Positions 8,062 through 17,990 of a DNA stretch of 40,272 bases are shown here, piece after piece. Source of the DNA: Zooshikella harenae (GTDB lineage Bacteria > Pseudomonadota > Gammaproteobacteria > Pseudomonadales > Zooshikellaceae); assembly GCF_018837975.1 (NCBI RefSeq), contig NZ_JAGSOY010000044.1, positions 1 to 40,272 of the forward strand. Direction: 5' to 3'. The position numbers and the translations under genes are program-made. Below the pieces are notes generated by a model. That model was not told the DNA's origin, ran no database searches, and was given only the letters and a program-made list of their open reading frames with translations. The first letter of the stretch is position 1, and each line of letters opens with the position of its first letter.

Positions 8062-8604
8062 TTAAATATGGCTTGTGGGTTGGGGGTGTGCCAGAGGGTT
8101 GGTAAACACTGAATCCATTCCCACGTAATTTGCTTCAGGGTGGTATCTGTTCATGGTGGCACGTACTTTAGGTTCTTCGTGACGTCGTGCATCAACCATA
8201 ATCAAATATTTGCCATTGTCCAAAGCATCATGAAATTGGCTAATCTTATAGTTTTCATGAGACAACCCTGCTAGGCCTCCAACCCAGGTACCAAACATAG
8301 TGAATAGAACAATAACGATCAAAAATGTCATCCAGTGAACATCAGTACCTGTTGGGTTGAGCTGTAACGTAGCATATCCGGCGATGGAACCGAGTAAAAA
8401 ACCAATCAGTGCACCCTGTTCACCTCGGTGAATGAGGTCGCAACGTTGTAAGGGGGTTGCTGCATGAAGCTGGTGATTATATAGGCCTGCATCATCCTGG
8501 CTAAGGACATGAAAACGCCAGTCAGTGATGCCTTCTTCATGTAAATCTTCTGAGATGCGCTCAACTTCGTCAATTTCATCAGCTAAATAATAAAGTCGTT
8601 TCAT
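8062..8604 (-). CDS. Hypothetical membrane protein with two transmembrane helices
   Basis: A protein of 180 residues. The N-terminal soluble part (MKRLYYLADEIDEVERISED, then HEEGITDWRFHVLSQDDAGL) has a ferredoxin-like alternating pattern. Two hydrophobic spans follow (about residues 65-82 and 92-112, with glycine-rich GALIGFLLGSIAG and GTWVGGLAGL). The soluble tail KYLIMVDARRHEEPKVRATM ends in a proline-rich stretch. Similar proteins in Pseudomonas are misleadingly labelled as NAD/FAD-utilising enzymes; no nucleotide-binding motif is visible here. The glycine-rich paired helices resemble DUF1269/Gly-zipper membrane proteins, often tied to stress. AAAGGG lies about 11 bases before ATG 8604. 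It is upstream of the TetR-type gene, 130 bases away, and may share its transcript. Confidence 0.75.
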   Translation of the reverse strand: MKRLYYLADEIDEVERISEDLHEEGITDWRFHVLSQDDAGLYNHQLHAATPLQRCDLIHRGEQGALIGFLLGSIAGYATLQLNPTGTDVHWMTFLIVIVLFTMFGTWVGGLAGLSHENYKISQFHDALDNGKYLIMVDARRHEEPKVRATMNRYHPEANYVGMDSVFTNPLAHPQPTSHI

Positions 8605-8925
8605 GATATAGCTGCCCTTTGTTAATGATTCTCCCTTAAATATAAGTATTAGCCTCGTTAATATCAGGTCTTAGATCATTTTTACATCAACACTAAATTG
8701 AATAATGCTGTATGTTTTACTTGTTGGCTAGAGGGGGGAGGGCACAGCATCCGTTATTCTTTTGAAAACGATGGAAACGGATTAAACACCTATTGTGCTC
8801 AACCAGTTGTACAATAGTTCAACAATTGTCTTTGTTTTTGCTACTGAGTAGGCATGATTGGTCTGGTTATTTTCCCAGGGTTGCATGTTAATATGTTCAA
8901 CCTTTTGTTTTGAATTTCTAGAGCG
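8605..8925. other. Divergent intergenic region
   Basis: About 320 bases between the minus-strand membrane protein gene and the DUF748 gene. It must hold promoters for both directions. I see no long ORF and only short palindromes (TTGTACAA at 8807-8814, and CAATTG nearby). No -35/-10 pair stands out. Confidence 0.4.
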
Positions 8926-11883
8926 ATGGTTATGGTTGAAAACACCGAGCAAAAAAAAGATCGTCCTTTTTTTCGTCGCGGACGTCGCTGTTTACTCATT
9001 TTGGGTGGGATATATGGGAGCTATGCTGCCATTGTCGGCTTGGTAATACCGTATTTTGCGTCTGATTTAATGAGTTGGTTGCTTGCTGATAAGCCTGACT
9101 ATCAAGTAAAGCTAAACAAGCTGGCTATTAACCCCTTTACTTTACAAGTTTCAGCTCACGATGTGTCATTGATTTATCAACCTAATGCTAAGGTTAAGCC
9201 TGTGAAGCAGGCAGGTTTTGAAACGCTGGACTTTAATTTTGATATATGGCCTTTAGTACTGGGGCAAATTAACATGCCATCGTTTAGCGTACAGCAGCCG
9301 TATGCTCTAGTTGATATTAATGCCTCAGGCCAGCTTAACTGGTTGAGACTAGCCCCAGAAAACACATCATCACAAGAAGAAAAGCGGTCAACATCAGTTA
9401 ATAAAAATACTGGTGAAAATACGACAGCATTGCCCAATGTTCTTATTGACACAATTACGCTAACAAACGGCAAAGTGGTTTTTCGCGATCAGCGTTTAAA
9501 GCAAGGTAAGGATATTATTATTGATGATATTGGGTTATCTGTAACCAATGTGAGTACCCAAACAGGTCAATCTACAGCATTATCACTTTCCTCAAAGTTG
9601 AACTCTGGTGGTCAGGTAACTGTTTCTGGAGAGGCTGATATTGCTGAGCAGCATGTTAAGTTTCAGTCTCAAGGTAAGGCTATTTCAATAGGCTTTGTTC
9701 AACCTTGGCTGTCATCGTTGGGATCTAACCTTAACATTAACAAAGGTAAACTTAATTGGGATGCCAATATAAACTGGAACCCTCAAACTGGGCTAACAAC
9801 GAAAGTTAAAAAGGTTGCTGTTCAAGATATTGCTGTAGCAACGACGGCTGCGTGGTCTGCTTCTTTGTCTGAGGCGGTTGTGCAAGATCTGGAGCTGGTT
9901 TTGAGTAAGCAGCGATTGTCGATCCCCAATATTCAGCTAACCGGTCCTGCCTTACGCTTGACATTAGGGCAAGATGGTCAGCCTAAAGACCTACCCTTTT
10001 TTCCTGCTTCTTCCGAGACGCCTGCTGAAACTGTACCTTGGCAGTGGCAAGTTTCGGATATTCAACTCGTAAATGGCAGTCTGCATCTCCAAAATCAACA
10101 ACTTACACCTGCTGTTGATCATGAAGTCCGTTTGACAAGTGTTGCTATTAAGGGCGTATCCAGTGACTTTAGCAAACCCATCAGTGTTTCTATCAATAGT
10201 CAGGTCATGCCTTCAGGTGATGTTTCTGCTACGGGGGAGCTAAACCTGAAGTCAGGGGTTACCAATTTACAGCTAAGTGTTGGCAAGTTAGGGCTTACTT
10301 CTGCTTCTCCCTATATCAAGGCTAAGCGTCTGAAGGTTAATCGAGGTGAGTTGGGCAGTGAATTACGCATCTCAGGAAATCTACAGCAACCAGATGCTTG
10401 GAAGGTGCAAGGTACGCTGGTTGTCTCAGATCTACAGCTTGTAAACTTAAAGAACCAGCCTTTACTTTCTTGGCAGTCTTTGCAGGGAGATCAGCTCAAT
10501 TTTTCAATGCAGCCGTTGGGGTTAACTATAAATGAGTTAGCATTAACTAACCCATTTATTGATATGCAAATTAATCGTCAACGTAAATTGAATTTTTTAC
10601 AGTTGGCATCAGGTGATCAGCAAGAGCCTGCAAATGACAAGAATAAGAACGCTGCAGTAAAGAAGACAGATTTTGCTTTTTCTCTACAGCGCTTGACTAT
10701 CACTAATGGCAAGATGCACTTTAGTGATGAGTCTTTGGTTCGAAAGTTTGTTAGTGATGTAGAAAAGCTTTCAGGACATATTGGGCCAATAGATACCAAA
10801 CAGGCGAAACTTGCGAAAATTGATTTAAGTGGGCAGGTAGAAAAACAGTCACCAGTGAGCATTTCAGGTGAGTTTTTTCCGCTCAATTTTAATCAGCAAG
10901 CCAATTTGAAAATGCACTTTGAGCGTTTACCACTTCGTAGTCTTACGCCATATTCTGGACAGTTTGTGGGGTACGCTATTAAGTCAGGGAGTTTGCAGGC
11001 TGATTTGCATTACCGGGTAAAGAAGAGCCAGTTAGTGGCGAATAATCGTTTTGTTATCAAGCAGTTAACGTTAGGAGAAAAAGTTAAAAGTCCTGAAGCC
11101 GTTGATGTACCACTGAAGCTAGGTATTGCACTATTAAAAGACAGTCGAGGTAATATTGACCTTGATTTGCCTGTGAAAGGTAATTTGTCAGAGCCAGACA
11201 TCAGTTATGGTGGATTGATTCTGAAAGCACTTTTTAGCAATATTACTAAGGTGGTGACTTCTCCGTTTACCGCACTTGCCGGGTTGTTACCAGAAGGTTC
11301 AGAAGATATTCAACAACTGAGCTTTAAGCCTGGGAGCTATGAAATATCATCAGAGTTTCAAGATCATTTACATCAGTTGGTTAAAGCTTTACAAGAGCGC
11401 CCTAAGTTGCAATTAACGATTACTGGACAGGCTCATGAGCTGCTAGATAGTAAAGCAATCGCTTACCAGTTGCTTGAGCAACAGCTTCAACAGGTTTATC
11501 TCAAGCAGAATCCAAAACTGGCTAAAACATTAGGGAAAGAAGCATTTGAGTTAACCACATTACAGCGGCAGAAAGCGCTTACTGAATTATATGAAATGTG
11601 GCTGGATCAAAGGCGAATTAAGCCGCTTACAAAGCAGGTCATACAGGACTCGACCCAGTTGGCTGAGCAGCTTGTAGTCAAAATACCTGTGCCACCCATT
11701 ACTATTCGTGCACTGGCTGAGCGGCGTGCACAAGCTATAGCAGACTTTCTTGTCGATCAATATGGTTTAGCGAAGGAGCGAGTTGCGTTGCTGGAGGTCA
11801 ACACCCTATTAAAGCCAGATAAGGATAATACCATTCCTACGCTACTGGGATTGCAAGTCCTTGGTGAAAAGCAAGGCAACTGA
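8926..11883 (+). CDS. DUF748 (AsmA-like) envelope protein
   Basis: A large protein of 985 residues. A basic N-terminus (RPFFRRGRRC) leads into one membrane helix (about residues 22-48, LLILGGIYGSYAAIVGLVIP), with the rest predicted periplasmic. Repeated short beta-rich units follow, such as LPNVLIDTITLTNGKVVFRD and FSLQRLTITNGKMHFSDESL, the DUF748 pattern also seen in AsmA/TamB/YhdP proteins thought to form lipid-conducting grooves. The C-terminal part (from about 790) has LSFKPGSYEISSEFQDHLHQ and LVKALQERPKLQLTITGQA, an OmpA-like fold usual at the end of this family. A role in outer-membrane lipid homeostasis is inferred from the family. ATG 8926 and ATG 8932 are both possible starts. Confidence 0.88.
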   Translation: MVMVENTEQKKDRPFFRRGRRCLLILGGIYGSYAAIVGLVIPYFASDLMSWLLADKPDYQVKLNKLAINPFTLQVSAHDVSLIYQPNAKVKPVKQAGFETLDFNFDIWPLVLGQINMPSFSVQQPYALVDINASGQLNWLRLAPENTSSQEEKRSTSVNKNTGENTTALPNVLIDTITLTNGKVVFRDQRLKQGKDIIIDDIGLSVTNVSTQTGQSTALSLSSKLNSGGQVTVSGEADIAEQHVKFQSQGKAISIGFVQPWLSSLGSNLNINKGKLNWDANINWNPQTGLTTKVKKVAVQDIAVATTAAWSASLSEAVVQDLELVLSKQRLSIPNIQLTGPALRLTLGQDGQPKDLPFFPASSETPAETVPWQWQVSDIQLVNGSLHLQNQQLTPAVDHEVRLTSVAIKGVSSDFSKPISVSINSQVMPSGDVSATGELNLKSGVTNLQLSVGKLGLTSASPYIKAKRLKVNRGELGSELRISGNLQQPDAWKVQGTLVVSDLQLVNLKNQPLLSWQSLQGDQLNFSMQPLGLTINELALTNPFIDMQINRQRKLNFLQLASGDQQEPANDKNKNAAVKKTDFAFSLQRLTITNGKMHFSDESLVRKFVSDVEKLSGHIGPIDTKQAKLAKIDLSGQVEKQSPVSISGEFFPLNFNQQANLKMHFERLPLRSLTPYSGQFVGYAIKSGSLQADLHYRVKKSQLVANNRFVIKQLTLGEKVKSPEAVDVPLKLGIALLKDSRGNIDLDLPVKGNLSEPDISYGGLILKALFSNITKVVTSPFTALAGLLPEGSEDIQQLSFKPGSYEISSEFQDHLHQLVKALQERPKLQLTITGQAHELLDSKAIAYQLLEQQLQQVYLKQNPKLAKTLGKEAFELTTLQRQKALTELYEMWLDQRRIKPLTKQVIQDSTQLAEQLVVKIPVPPITIRALAERRAQAIADFLVDQYGLAKERVALLEVNTLLKPDKDNTIPTLLGLQVLGEKQGN

Positions 11884-11949
11884 TGTGCATGAGTGGTCGT
11901 GAACGTATCGGTGATGATATTTGTCTCATCAAAACACAAGGAACTATTC

Positions 11950-12183
11950 ATGAAAGATCTGAAAGTGGAAGTTAAGAAACGTTCAGCAGAGTCTAACTCG
12001 CAAGAGAATGAATTGGATGAGCAGCGAAAGCATGCGATCCAACGCCTGCTTAAGAAACATCATAACGTCAAACAGGTATGCCAGAAGCTAAATGAGCAAG
12101 CCGTTAATTCTCCTGATGGTCAACCTTGGCATTATGAGATGTTGGTAGCAGAGTGTCAGCGTCTCAAGATTGCTCTTCACTAG
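11950..12183 (+). CDS. Hypothetical small charged protein
   Basis: A protein of 77 residues, rich in Lys, Glu and Gln, predicted helical (SQENELDEQRKHAIQRLLKK). AAGGA at 11937-11941 is 8 bases before ATG 11950, so this start is preferred to the longer frame from 11893. It follows the DUF748 gene by 66 bases and could share its transcript. Its last 20 bases overlap the end of the convergent gene 12164-12580. No family recognised; no membrane or secretion signal. Confidence 0.7.
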   Translation: MKDLKVEVKKRSAESNSQENELDEQRKHAIQRLLKKHHNVKQVCQKLNEQAVNSPDGQPWHYEMLVAECQRLKIALH

Positions 12184-12580
12184 TCGAGTCATTTGACAAT
12201 GGGTAGGGGTTTTTTTTGAGTAGCTCTGAAAAGGCTTGCTGCTTTTCGCTTGTTGAAAGTGTTTGCTGTTGACTTTGTGATGTATCAGGAACTAGAGGGT
12301 TTAAATCCCATGTCTCGTTACTGATAGGTGCTACTTGTGCTTGATCTGGTGTGCTTTGTTGATTAGGTTCTGGGTGAACTGAATCTGATGTTGTAGCAAG
12401 GTGCAGCCAGCTATCAATCACATCAAGTGCTTCAATTAAGCCTGCTATTTCAGCGCTATCCTCTGTTAATGCCTGTAGCTTTTTCAAAATGTTTTCGCGG
12501 ATTTTTACCACCTTGGCAGGTGTCAATTGAGCTTGGTTTGCGTTTAACCATTGTTGTGCAGATAAGCCATTTGTTGCCAT
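12164..12580 (-). CDS. Hypothetical protein
   Basis: A protein of 138 residues. The N-terminal half (to about 65) is predicted helical (AKVVKIRENILKKLQALTED, AEIAGLIEALDVIDSWLHLA). The second half is low-complexity, rich in Ser, Gln, Pro and Thr, and probably disordered. It reads toward the small gene 11950-12183 and overlaps it by 20 bases tail to tail. No recognised domain and no export signal. It is divergent from menF, with about 115 bases between them. The ribosome site before ATG 12580 is weak. Confidence 0.65.
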   Translation of the reverse strand: MATNGLSAQQWLNANQAQLTPAKVVKIRENILKKLQALTEDSAEIAGLIEALDVIDSWLHLATTSDSVHPEPNQQSTPDQAQVAPISNETWDLNPLVPDTSQSQQQTLSTSEKQQAFSELLKKNPYPLSNDSTSEEQS

Positions 12581-12696
12581 AACAGGTACAAGTTACTTCG
12601 TGAAAAATAGACCTGCAGTGTAGCACTAACCTTTAATACAAGTGAATGTGCAGATTGCTCAGGTCTTTTCGGTATAGGTTGGAATTTAAGAAGTAT

Positions 12697-14145
12697 ATGA
12701 TTGATCGTCAGTCTGTTAGTGCCTGCTTAGCTAAGCTGGAAAAACTTGTCGACACTCACTGTATAAATGGAACGACCTGGCCGATCATCTGTCGTGTAAT
12801 GTTGCCAATAAGCTTGGATCCTAAGCAGTGGCCTAACTGGTTATCGGTTCAGTCTGTTGTACCTCAACTCTATTGGCAACAGCGTGAGCAAACGTTAACT
12901 GTCGCAGCTTTAGGCAGTGCAGATACACTTAAGGATATGGGGCTTGTTAGCGAGTTAACGGCGGGTGTGGAGAAGCGGTTGGCGAGCACGGTTATTGGGG
13001 ATGGTATTCCACGGTACTGGGGTGGTGTGGGTTTTGATCAGACTCAGCCGTGGCAAAATTTTCCAGGTGCTTTGTTTTTTTTACCCAGTTTGTCTTTAGA
13101 GGCACAGGGTGGGCAGCAGCATCTCATATTGCAAACTTATCTTGAGCATGCAGACCAATGGCCTATTAAGCGTTTAGCACTCCGAAAACTTGTGTCAGGC
13201 CTTCGTTGGTCTTTACCCAGACAGCCATCGTTGCCTCACTATGTACACTGCCATGATGAACCCAATGCGGAAGGTTGGCAGCAACAGGTGAAGGCGAGCT
13301 TAAAGGCGATTAAACAAAGGTCATGTGACAAAGTAGTGCTAAGCCGGCGACGACGCTTGATCTTTAATCATAGTGTCAGTCCTTGGCAGCTCTTAAATAT
13401 TTGGCAAACCAGTAGACCACACCTAAGTTATCCGTTTTGTTTATGTTTACAGCCTGGTGAGGGGGTGGTGGGATGTTCCCCTGAGCAATTATTTAGCCTG
13501 AAAAACAGAGCGTTAACAACAGAGGCTTTAGCTGGCTCTATGCCCAGGTCCGCTGATGCTGAAAGGGATGCTCAGTGTAGTAACGCTCTGCTCAGCAGTG
13601 CAAAGTTGCAACGTGAGAATCAGTGGGTTGTTAAATTTATCCAACAACAGTTAGCCCCCCTCGTCAAGCAGCTGGCTTTAGGTCAGTTAAATGTAAAGTC
13701 ACTGCCTTATATCCATCATTTGTTCCAATCGGTCAGCGCACAGCTTTTATCCGATACTACTGTTGCTGATATCCTGAGAGCTTTACATCCAACACCTGCT
13801 GTTAAGGGTTTTCCTGCGCATTCTGCACAGCAAATTATCAGGGATCAAGAAACGTATCCTCGAGGTTGGTATGCTGGAGCGCTAGGTTATTGGGGCAACA
13901 ATCAGGCTGAGTTTTGCGTCACTATCCGCAGTGCTCATGTGCACCGTACTGTCAGCAATCGTGGCGTTGATTCGAAGATGCAGCCAGGTAACGCCGTTCA
14001 CTACTTAGTCGATTTATTTAGTGGTGCTGGGTTAGTTGAAGGTTCTGAGGCTGACCTGGAGTGGCAAGAATTGGATCAAAAACTTTCGCAGTTTATGGAG
14101 TACATGCAACATGCAGCAACCGATAATGCTATTGCCCAACTTTAG
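12697..14145 (+). CDS. menF: Isochorismate synthase
   Basis: Converts chorismate to isochorismate, the first committed step of menaquinone synthesis, in the cytoplasm with Mg2+. The protein is 482 residues. The chorismate-binding domain fills the C-terminal two thirds: DKVVLSRRRRL with the lysine (K212) matching the catalytic base region, VVGCSPEQLFSL, TEALAGSMPRSADAERDAQC, LHPTPAVKGFPAHSA, and RGWYAGALGYW. It ends with GAGLVEGSEADLEWQELDQK. PTPAVxG favours isochorismate synthase over anthranilate or aminodeoxychorismate synthase, and the men genes directly downstream confirm it. Start ATG 12697 gives MIDRQSV; a longer frame from 12646 adds no homologous sequence. It overlaps menD by 35 bases. 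Confidence 0.94.
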   Translation: MIDRQSVSACLAKLEKLVDTHCINGTTWPIICRVMLPISLDPKQWPNWLSVQSVVPQLYWQQREQTLTVAALGSADTLKDMGLVSELTAGVEKRLASTVIGDGIPRYWGGVGFDQTQPWQNFPGALFFLPSLSLEAQGGQQHLILQTYLEHADQWPIKRLALRKLVSGLRWSLPRQPSLPHYVHCHDEPNAEGWQQQVKASLKAIKQRSCDKVVLSRRRRLIFNHSVSPWQLLNIWQTSRPHLSYPFCLCLQPGEGVVGCSPEQLFSLKNRALTTEALAGSMPRSADAERDAQCSNALLSSAKLQRENQWVVKFIQQQLAPLVKQLALGQLNVKSLPYIHHLFQSVSAQLLSDTTVADILRALHPTPAVKGFPAHSAQQIIRDQETYPRGWYAGALGYWGNNQAEFCVTIRSAHVHRTVSNRGVDSKMQPGNAVHYLVDLFSGAGLVEGSEADLEWQELDQKLSQFMEYMQHAATDNAIAQL

Positions 14146-15976
14146 TAGTATCAGTGCCTGTTGGGCATGGCTTGCATTACAAGAACTGTATCGGCTAGGT
14201 GTAGAGCATGTATGCGTAGCACCTGGGTCTCGATCAGCACCTTTGATTCTTCAGCTACCACGTGTACCTCAGCTACAGGTACATGTACATCCGGATGAGC
14301 GAGGACTAGGTTTTTTTGCTTTGGGACTCGCTAAAGCTTGTGAGAGACCGGTTGCTATCATTACTACCTCAGGAACTGCAGTAGCAAACTTATTACCCGC
14401 GGTGGTGGAAGCGGCTATGACCCATACCCCACTCATACTGTTGACTGCTGATCGTCCTCCTGAGTTACTGGCTTGTGGTGCTAATCAGGCAATACATCAG
14501 CCAGGTATATTTAGCTCATATCTTCAATATGAAGCACAGTTACCTGTGCCAACAGTAGACGTGAATCCTGCTTTTGTGCTTTCAACCATTGATGTCTTAG
14601 TGGCTAAAGCTTCTGTTGAAGGGCATCAGGGACCCGTTCATTTAAACTGGTCGTTTCGGGAGCCGCTTTATTCTGATATTGCTGATCACGCAGCAATAAA
14701 TACCTTCTCTGCAGACAAAGCTTTGCACTCGCTTAAACGGTGGTTGATAAGTACACGGCCGTTTACACATTATGCCCAACTTCCAGCATCAGTAGCCTGT
14801 AATGAAGTGGGTAAGGGGCTAGTGAATGTTGAAACTGATACGGCAACACTCATTGAGCAACTGATAACGACTCAACATGGCATTTTAGTGTTAGGGGCGG
14901 GACTTACTCGTGCTGACGTAGCAGGCATTATGACCCTGGCTGAGCAGTTGCAGTGGCCTGTACTTGCGGATATACAGGCTATAGGGCTTGTAGGGGAGCA
15001 TCCTTTGTTATTGCCTCATCATAGTCTTTGGCTGAGTCATCCTGCCGTAAAACGCTGGTTGGATCAGGCAAGTCTGGTTTTACAATTTGGCTCCCACCTG
15101 GTTGCTAAAGCGCTACTGAATTATTTACAACATTTTGCGGGTGATTATTGGCTGGTGGCCTCTGCTTTCGAACGCTATGATCCAAGCCATCAGGTTCATT
15201 TGCGTTTACAAGTCATACCCGAAGTGTGGTGTAAACAGTTTAATCAGTATCTATCTAAAAAAACTGATGTGCCATCCCCTTGGTTAACAGCCTTGCAGCA
15301 GGTTAATGAGCAGCTTAGGCATACTGTATTACAGCAATTACCTGGAGATAATGATCCTATGTCTGCACTAGCCATTCCTGCAGTCATAAAGACTTGTCTT
15401 CCTGTTTCTGGTTACCTTTTTGCGGGTAACAGTATGGCAATTCGCTTGCTGGATGCTGTTGTGGGGACACGCCCGGATTGGCAGCTTTTTGCAAATCGAG
15501 GTGCGAGTGGCATTGATGGTTTGCTGGCTACTGCGGCGGGGGTAGCACAAGGTGCAGGCCAGCCAGTGACGCTATTTTTAGGCGATTTATCTTTATTACA
15601 TGATTTGAACTCATTGTTGCTTCTTAAGCAGCTTATTTCTCCTTTAATAGTGATCGTTCTAAATGATGATGGTGGTGGTATCTTTCACCATTTTCCTTTA
15701 ACAGAACAAACGCGTCAGGATTATTTTACGGCAGCACATGGTGTTCACTTTCAATCAGCAGCCAAACTGTTTTCACTCGATTACTGTAATCCAAAGCGGG
15801 TTGTAGATTTTAAGCGTGATTATCAAGCAGCACTCAATCGCAACACCTCTACTTTGATTGAAATTAATACTGCGAATGCACAAGCTTATGACCAGCTGCA
15901 ATCACTCAATAAGTCAGTTGAAGTATGTTGTGATCAATGGTTTGGTCAAAGTGAGATGGAAGCGACTGCAAAGTGA
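14111..15976 (+). CDS. menD: 2-succinyl-5-enolpyruvyl-6-hydroxy-3-cyclohexene-1-carboxylate synthase
   Basis: A thiamine diphosphate enzyme that joins 2-oxoglutarate, after decarboxylation, to isochorismate. It has 621 residues, longer than the 556 of E. coli; the extra length lies mostly in the middle and is not an added domain I recognise. Motifs in order: HVCVAPGSRSAPLILQLPR, HPDERGLGFFALGLAKACER, TTSGTAVANLLPAVVEA, LLTADRPPELL and ANQAIHQPGIF; then GNSMAIRLLDAVV, NRGASGIDGLLATAAGVAQG, GDLSLLHDLNSLLLLK and VLNDDGGGIFHHFPL (cofactor and Mg2+ binding). GGAG at 14097-14100 sits 10 bases before ATG 14111, inside the end of menF, so translation is probably coupled. ATG 14126 is an alternative without a ribosome site. 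Confidence 0.95.
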   Translation: MQQPIMLLPNFSSISACWAWLALQELYRLGVEHVCVAPGSRSAPLILQLPRVPQLQVHVHPDERGLGFFALGLAKACERPVAIITTSGTAVANLLPAVVEAAMTHTPLILLTADRPPELLACGANQAIHQPGIFSSYLQYEAQLPVPTVDVNPAFVLSTIDVLVAKASVEGHQGPVHLNWSFREPLYSDIADHAAINTFSADKALHSLKRWLISTRPFTHYAQLPASVACNEVGKGLVNVETDTATLIEQLITTQHGILVLGAGLTRADVAGIMTLAEQLQWPVLADIQAIGLVGEHPLLLPHHSLWLSHPAVKRWLDQASLVLQFGSHLVAKALLNYLQHFAGDYWLVASAFERYDPSHQVHLRLQVIPEVWCKQFNQYLSKKTDVPSPWLTALQQVNEQLRHTVLQQLPGDNDPMSALAIPAVIKTCLPVSGYLFAGNSMAIRLLDAVVGTRPDWQLFANRGASGIDGLLATAAGVAQGAGQPVTLFLGDLSLLHDLNSLLLLKQLISPLIVIVLNDDGGGIFHHFPLTEQTRQDYFTAAHGVHFQSAAKLFSLDYCNPKRVVDFKRDYQAALNRNTSTLIEINTANAQAYDQLQSLNKSVEVCCDQWFGQSEMEATAK

Positions 15977-16017
15977 GTGGAAATTTTTTTAAGAATAATG
16001 TGTAGGAATAGTAATTA

Positions 16018-16869
16018 ATGAGTGAGTTGGTGACATCTCGTATTGAGCAAGTGATGGATTGGCAAACCCAAGATTATGGTTTTCAGGATATTGTTTACCA
16101 AACGGCAGGTGGTATAGCGAAGCTAACGATTAATCGGCCTGAAGTGAGAAATGCATTTCGTCCACAAACAATACAAGAGCTACAGCAAGCCTTTCATCAT
16201 GCGCGTTATGATGAGTCAGTGGGTGTTATTATCCTCACTGGGGCAGGTGATCTGGCGTTTTGCTCTGGTGGTGATCAGCGTGTACGTGGTGAATATGGTT
16301 ATGCCGATAGTGGGGGCACTCAGCATTTAAATGTGTTGGATTTACAACGACAAATCCGCACGTGTCCTAAACCCGTTGTCGCGATGGTAGCTGGTTATGC
16401 CATAGGGGGAGGCCATGTACTGCATTTGGTGTGTGATTTAACAATCGCCGCTGATAATGCTCGCTTTGGTCAAACAGGGCCAAAAGTAGGTTCGTTTGAT
16501 GGAGGCTATGGTGCAAGTTATTTGGCGCGTATTGTTGGTCAAAAGAAAGCGCGGGAAATATGGTTTTTATGTCGACAATATGATGCACAACAGGCGCTGT
16601 CTATGGGGCTGGTAAATCATGTGGTGCCGTTGGCAGCGCTTGAAAAAGAAACGGTCGCATGGTGTCAGCAAATGCTAGAAAACTCACCGATGGCCTTACG
16701 CTGTTTGAAAGCAGCATTAAATGCAGATTGTGACGGACAGGCCGGTCTTCAGGAATTAGCAGGTAATGCGACACTGTTGTTTTATATGTCTGAAGAAGCA
16801 CAAGAAGGACGGAATGCCTTTTTAGAAAAACGCCCACCTGAATTTGATAAGTTTAAACGTAAGCCCTGA
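16018..16869 (+). CDS. menB: 1,4-dihydroxy-2-naphthoyl-CoA synthase
   Basis: A crotonase-family enzyme that closes the second ring by cyclising o-succinylbenzoyl-CoA. The 283 residues match E. coli MenB (285) closely along the whole length: [95 protein letters not shown], and [20 protein letters not shown]. The oxyanion-hole glycines are in SGGDQ and [11 protein letters not shown] 16018 has AGGA about 11 bases upstream. The gap to menD is 41 bases. The stop overlaps the menC ATG by one base (TGATG). Confidence 0.98.
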   Translation: MSELVTSRIEQVMDWQTQDYGFQDIVYQTAGGIAKLTINRPEVRNAFRPQTIQELQQAFHHARYDESVGVIILTGAGDLAFCSGGDQRVRGEYGYADSGGTQHLNVLDLQRQIRTCPKPVVAMVAGYAIGGGHVLHLVCDLTIAADNARFGQTGPKVGSFDGGYGASYLARIVGQKKAREIWFLCRQYDAQQALSMGLVNHVVPLAALEKETVAWCQQMLENSPMALRCLKAALNADCDGQAGLQELAGNATLLFYMSEEAQEGRNAFLEKRPPEFDKFKRKP

Positions 16870-17990
16870 TGCCTAGAGTCATCAGCCACATTAGCGTGAG
16901 CCGTTATCAGATTCCTTTGCGGGGAACAAAGCCGTTTGCTAATCAACACCACTATCGTGAGGGGTTATTGATTAGTCTATGGGACTCGGATGGCTTTTGT
17001 GCGCAAGGGGAAGTGGCGCCTTTGGCAGGCTTTAGTCGCATGGATTTAAATGCCTGCCAGTCTTGGTTAATAAAGCACTTAAGTTGTTGGCTAGCGAAGG
17101 CTATTCCCACCCGTTGGGATTGGTCACTACAACCCGTTTTTTATCAGTGGCATTCGTCTCCTGTGCCTGATAGTTGCAAAATGGGTTTAGACGCAGCTTG
17201 GCTAGAACTGGTTCGCCAGCAGCCATTATCCATTGATAAAAAAACTATCATTCCACGCTGTGCGCTAATCAGTGATTTGTCTTCAGGGGTAATGGCTAAC
17301 AAGTTTAACAAGGGTAAAGCCTTTATCCGTAATGGCTTATCACCTGCAAGAGAAGCTGATCCTATTAAAGCTGTGAAAGTCAAAGTAGGGCATGAACCTT
17401 GGCAGATGACACGACCACTGCTGATGTCATTGCGAACCCATATTCCCTCAGAAATAGCACTTTGTTTGGATGGCAACCAAAAGATGCTGCTTGAAGATGC
17501 TGTGAGTTTAGTTGATAGCCTGCAAGTAGCTTATTTTGAAGAGCCATTAACTCACAATAGGCAACACGCTGATTTCTTTTTACGCAGTGGAATACCTTAT
17601 GCGTGGGATGAAACGCTACAGGTTGCCAGTCAGATTTCAGCAGGAAAATGGATCTCAACACTCACTGAGCAAAAAAGCTGGCAGGAGAAAGGGCTGTCGA
17701 CGATTGTTTTAAAACCAACCTTGTTGGGTGGCTTATGGCAAGCCTGGCAACTTGCGCAGATGGCAGCTCATGCCGGAAAGTCAGTTATTTTAAGCTCAGC
17801 CTTTGAAAGTAGTTTAGGCATCAGTCAGTTAGAGTGGTTTGCTACACAGTTTCCTGGTTTAGCGTGGGCTGGGCTGGATACATTACAATTTATGCAAGCG
17901 AAACTTCAGCGTATACCCAGAATGTGGAGCTGTTTTGAGCCTCAAGTTGATCTACCTGTTGCCAATCAGGAGGTGGTATGGGTTCAGTAG
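16869..17990 (+). CDS. menC: o-Succinylbenzoate synthase
   Basis: An enolase-superfamily enzyme that dehydrates SHCHC to o-succinylbenzoate. All expected catalytic positions are present: KVK with K170 and K172, metal ligands D201 (CLDGN), E224 (YFEEPL) and D247 (AWDETL), and K282 (IVLKPTLLGG). At 373 residues it is longer than E. coli MenC (320); part of the extra length is a loop around residues 135-165 (GVMANKFNKGKAFIRNG) before the first catalytic lysine. Its ATG overlaps the menB stop and its last 13 bases overlap menE, so it is translationally coupled on both sides. Confidence 0.94.
   Translation: MPRVISHISVSRYQIPLRGTKPFANQHHYREGLLISLWDSDGFCAQGEVAPLAGFSRMDLNACQSWLIKHLSCWLAKAIPTRWDWSLQPVFYQWHSSPVPDSCKMGLDAAWLELVRQQPLSIDKKTIIPRCALISDLSSGVMANKFNKGKAFIRNGLSPAREADPIKAVKVKVGHEPWQMTRPLLMSLRTHIPSEIALCLDGNQKMLLEDAVSLVDSLQVAYFEEPLTHNRQHADFFLRSGIPYAWDETLQVASQISAGKWISTLTEQKSWQEKGLSTIVLKPTLLGGLWQAWQLAQMAAHAGKSVILSSAFESSLGISQLEWFATQFPGLAWAGLDTLQFMQAKLQRIPRMWSCFEPQVDLPVANQEVVWVQ

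Noticed and set aside
8807-8828. TTGTACAA and CAATTG as an operator
   Set aside because: Too short and common in AT-rich DNA to support a call.
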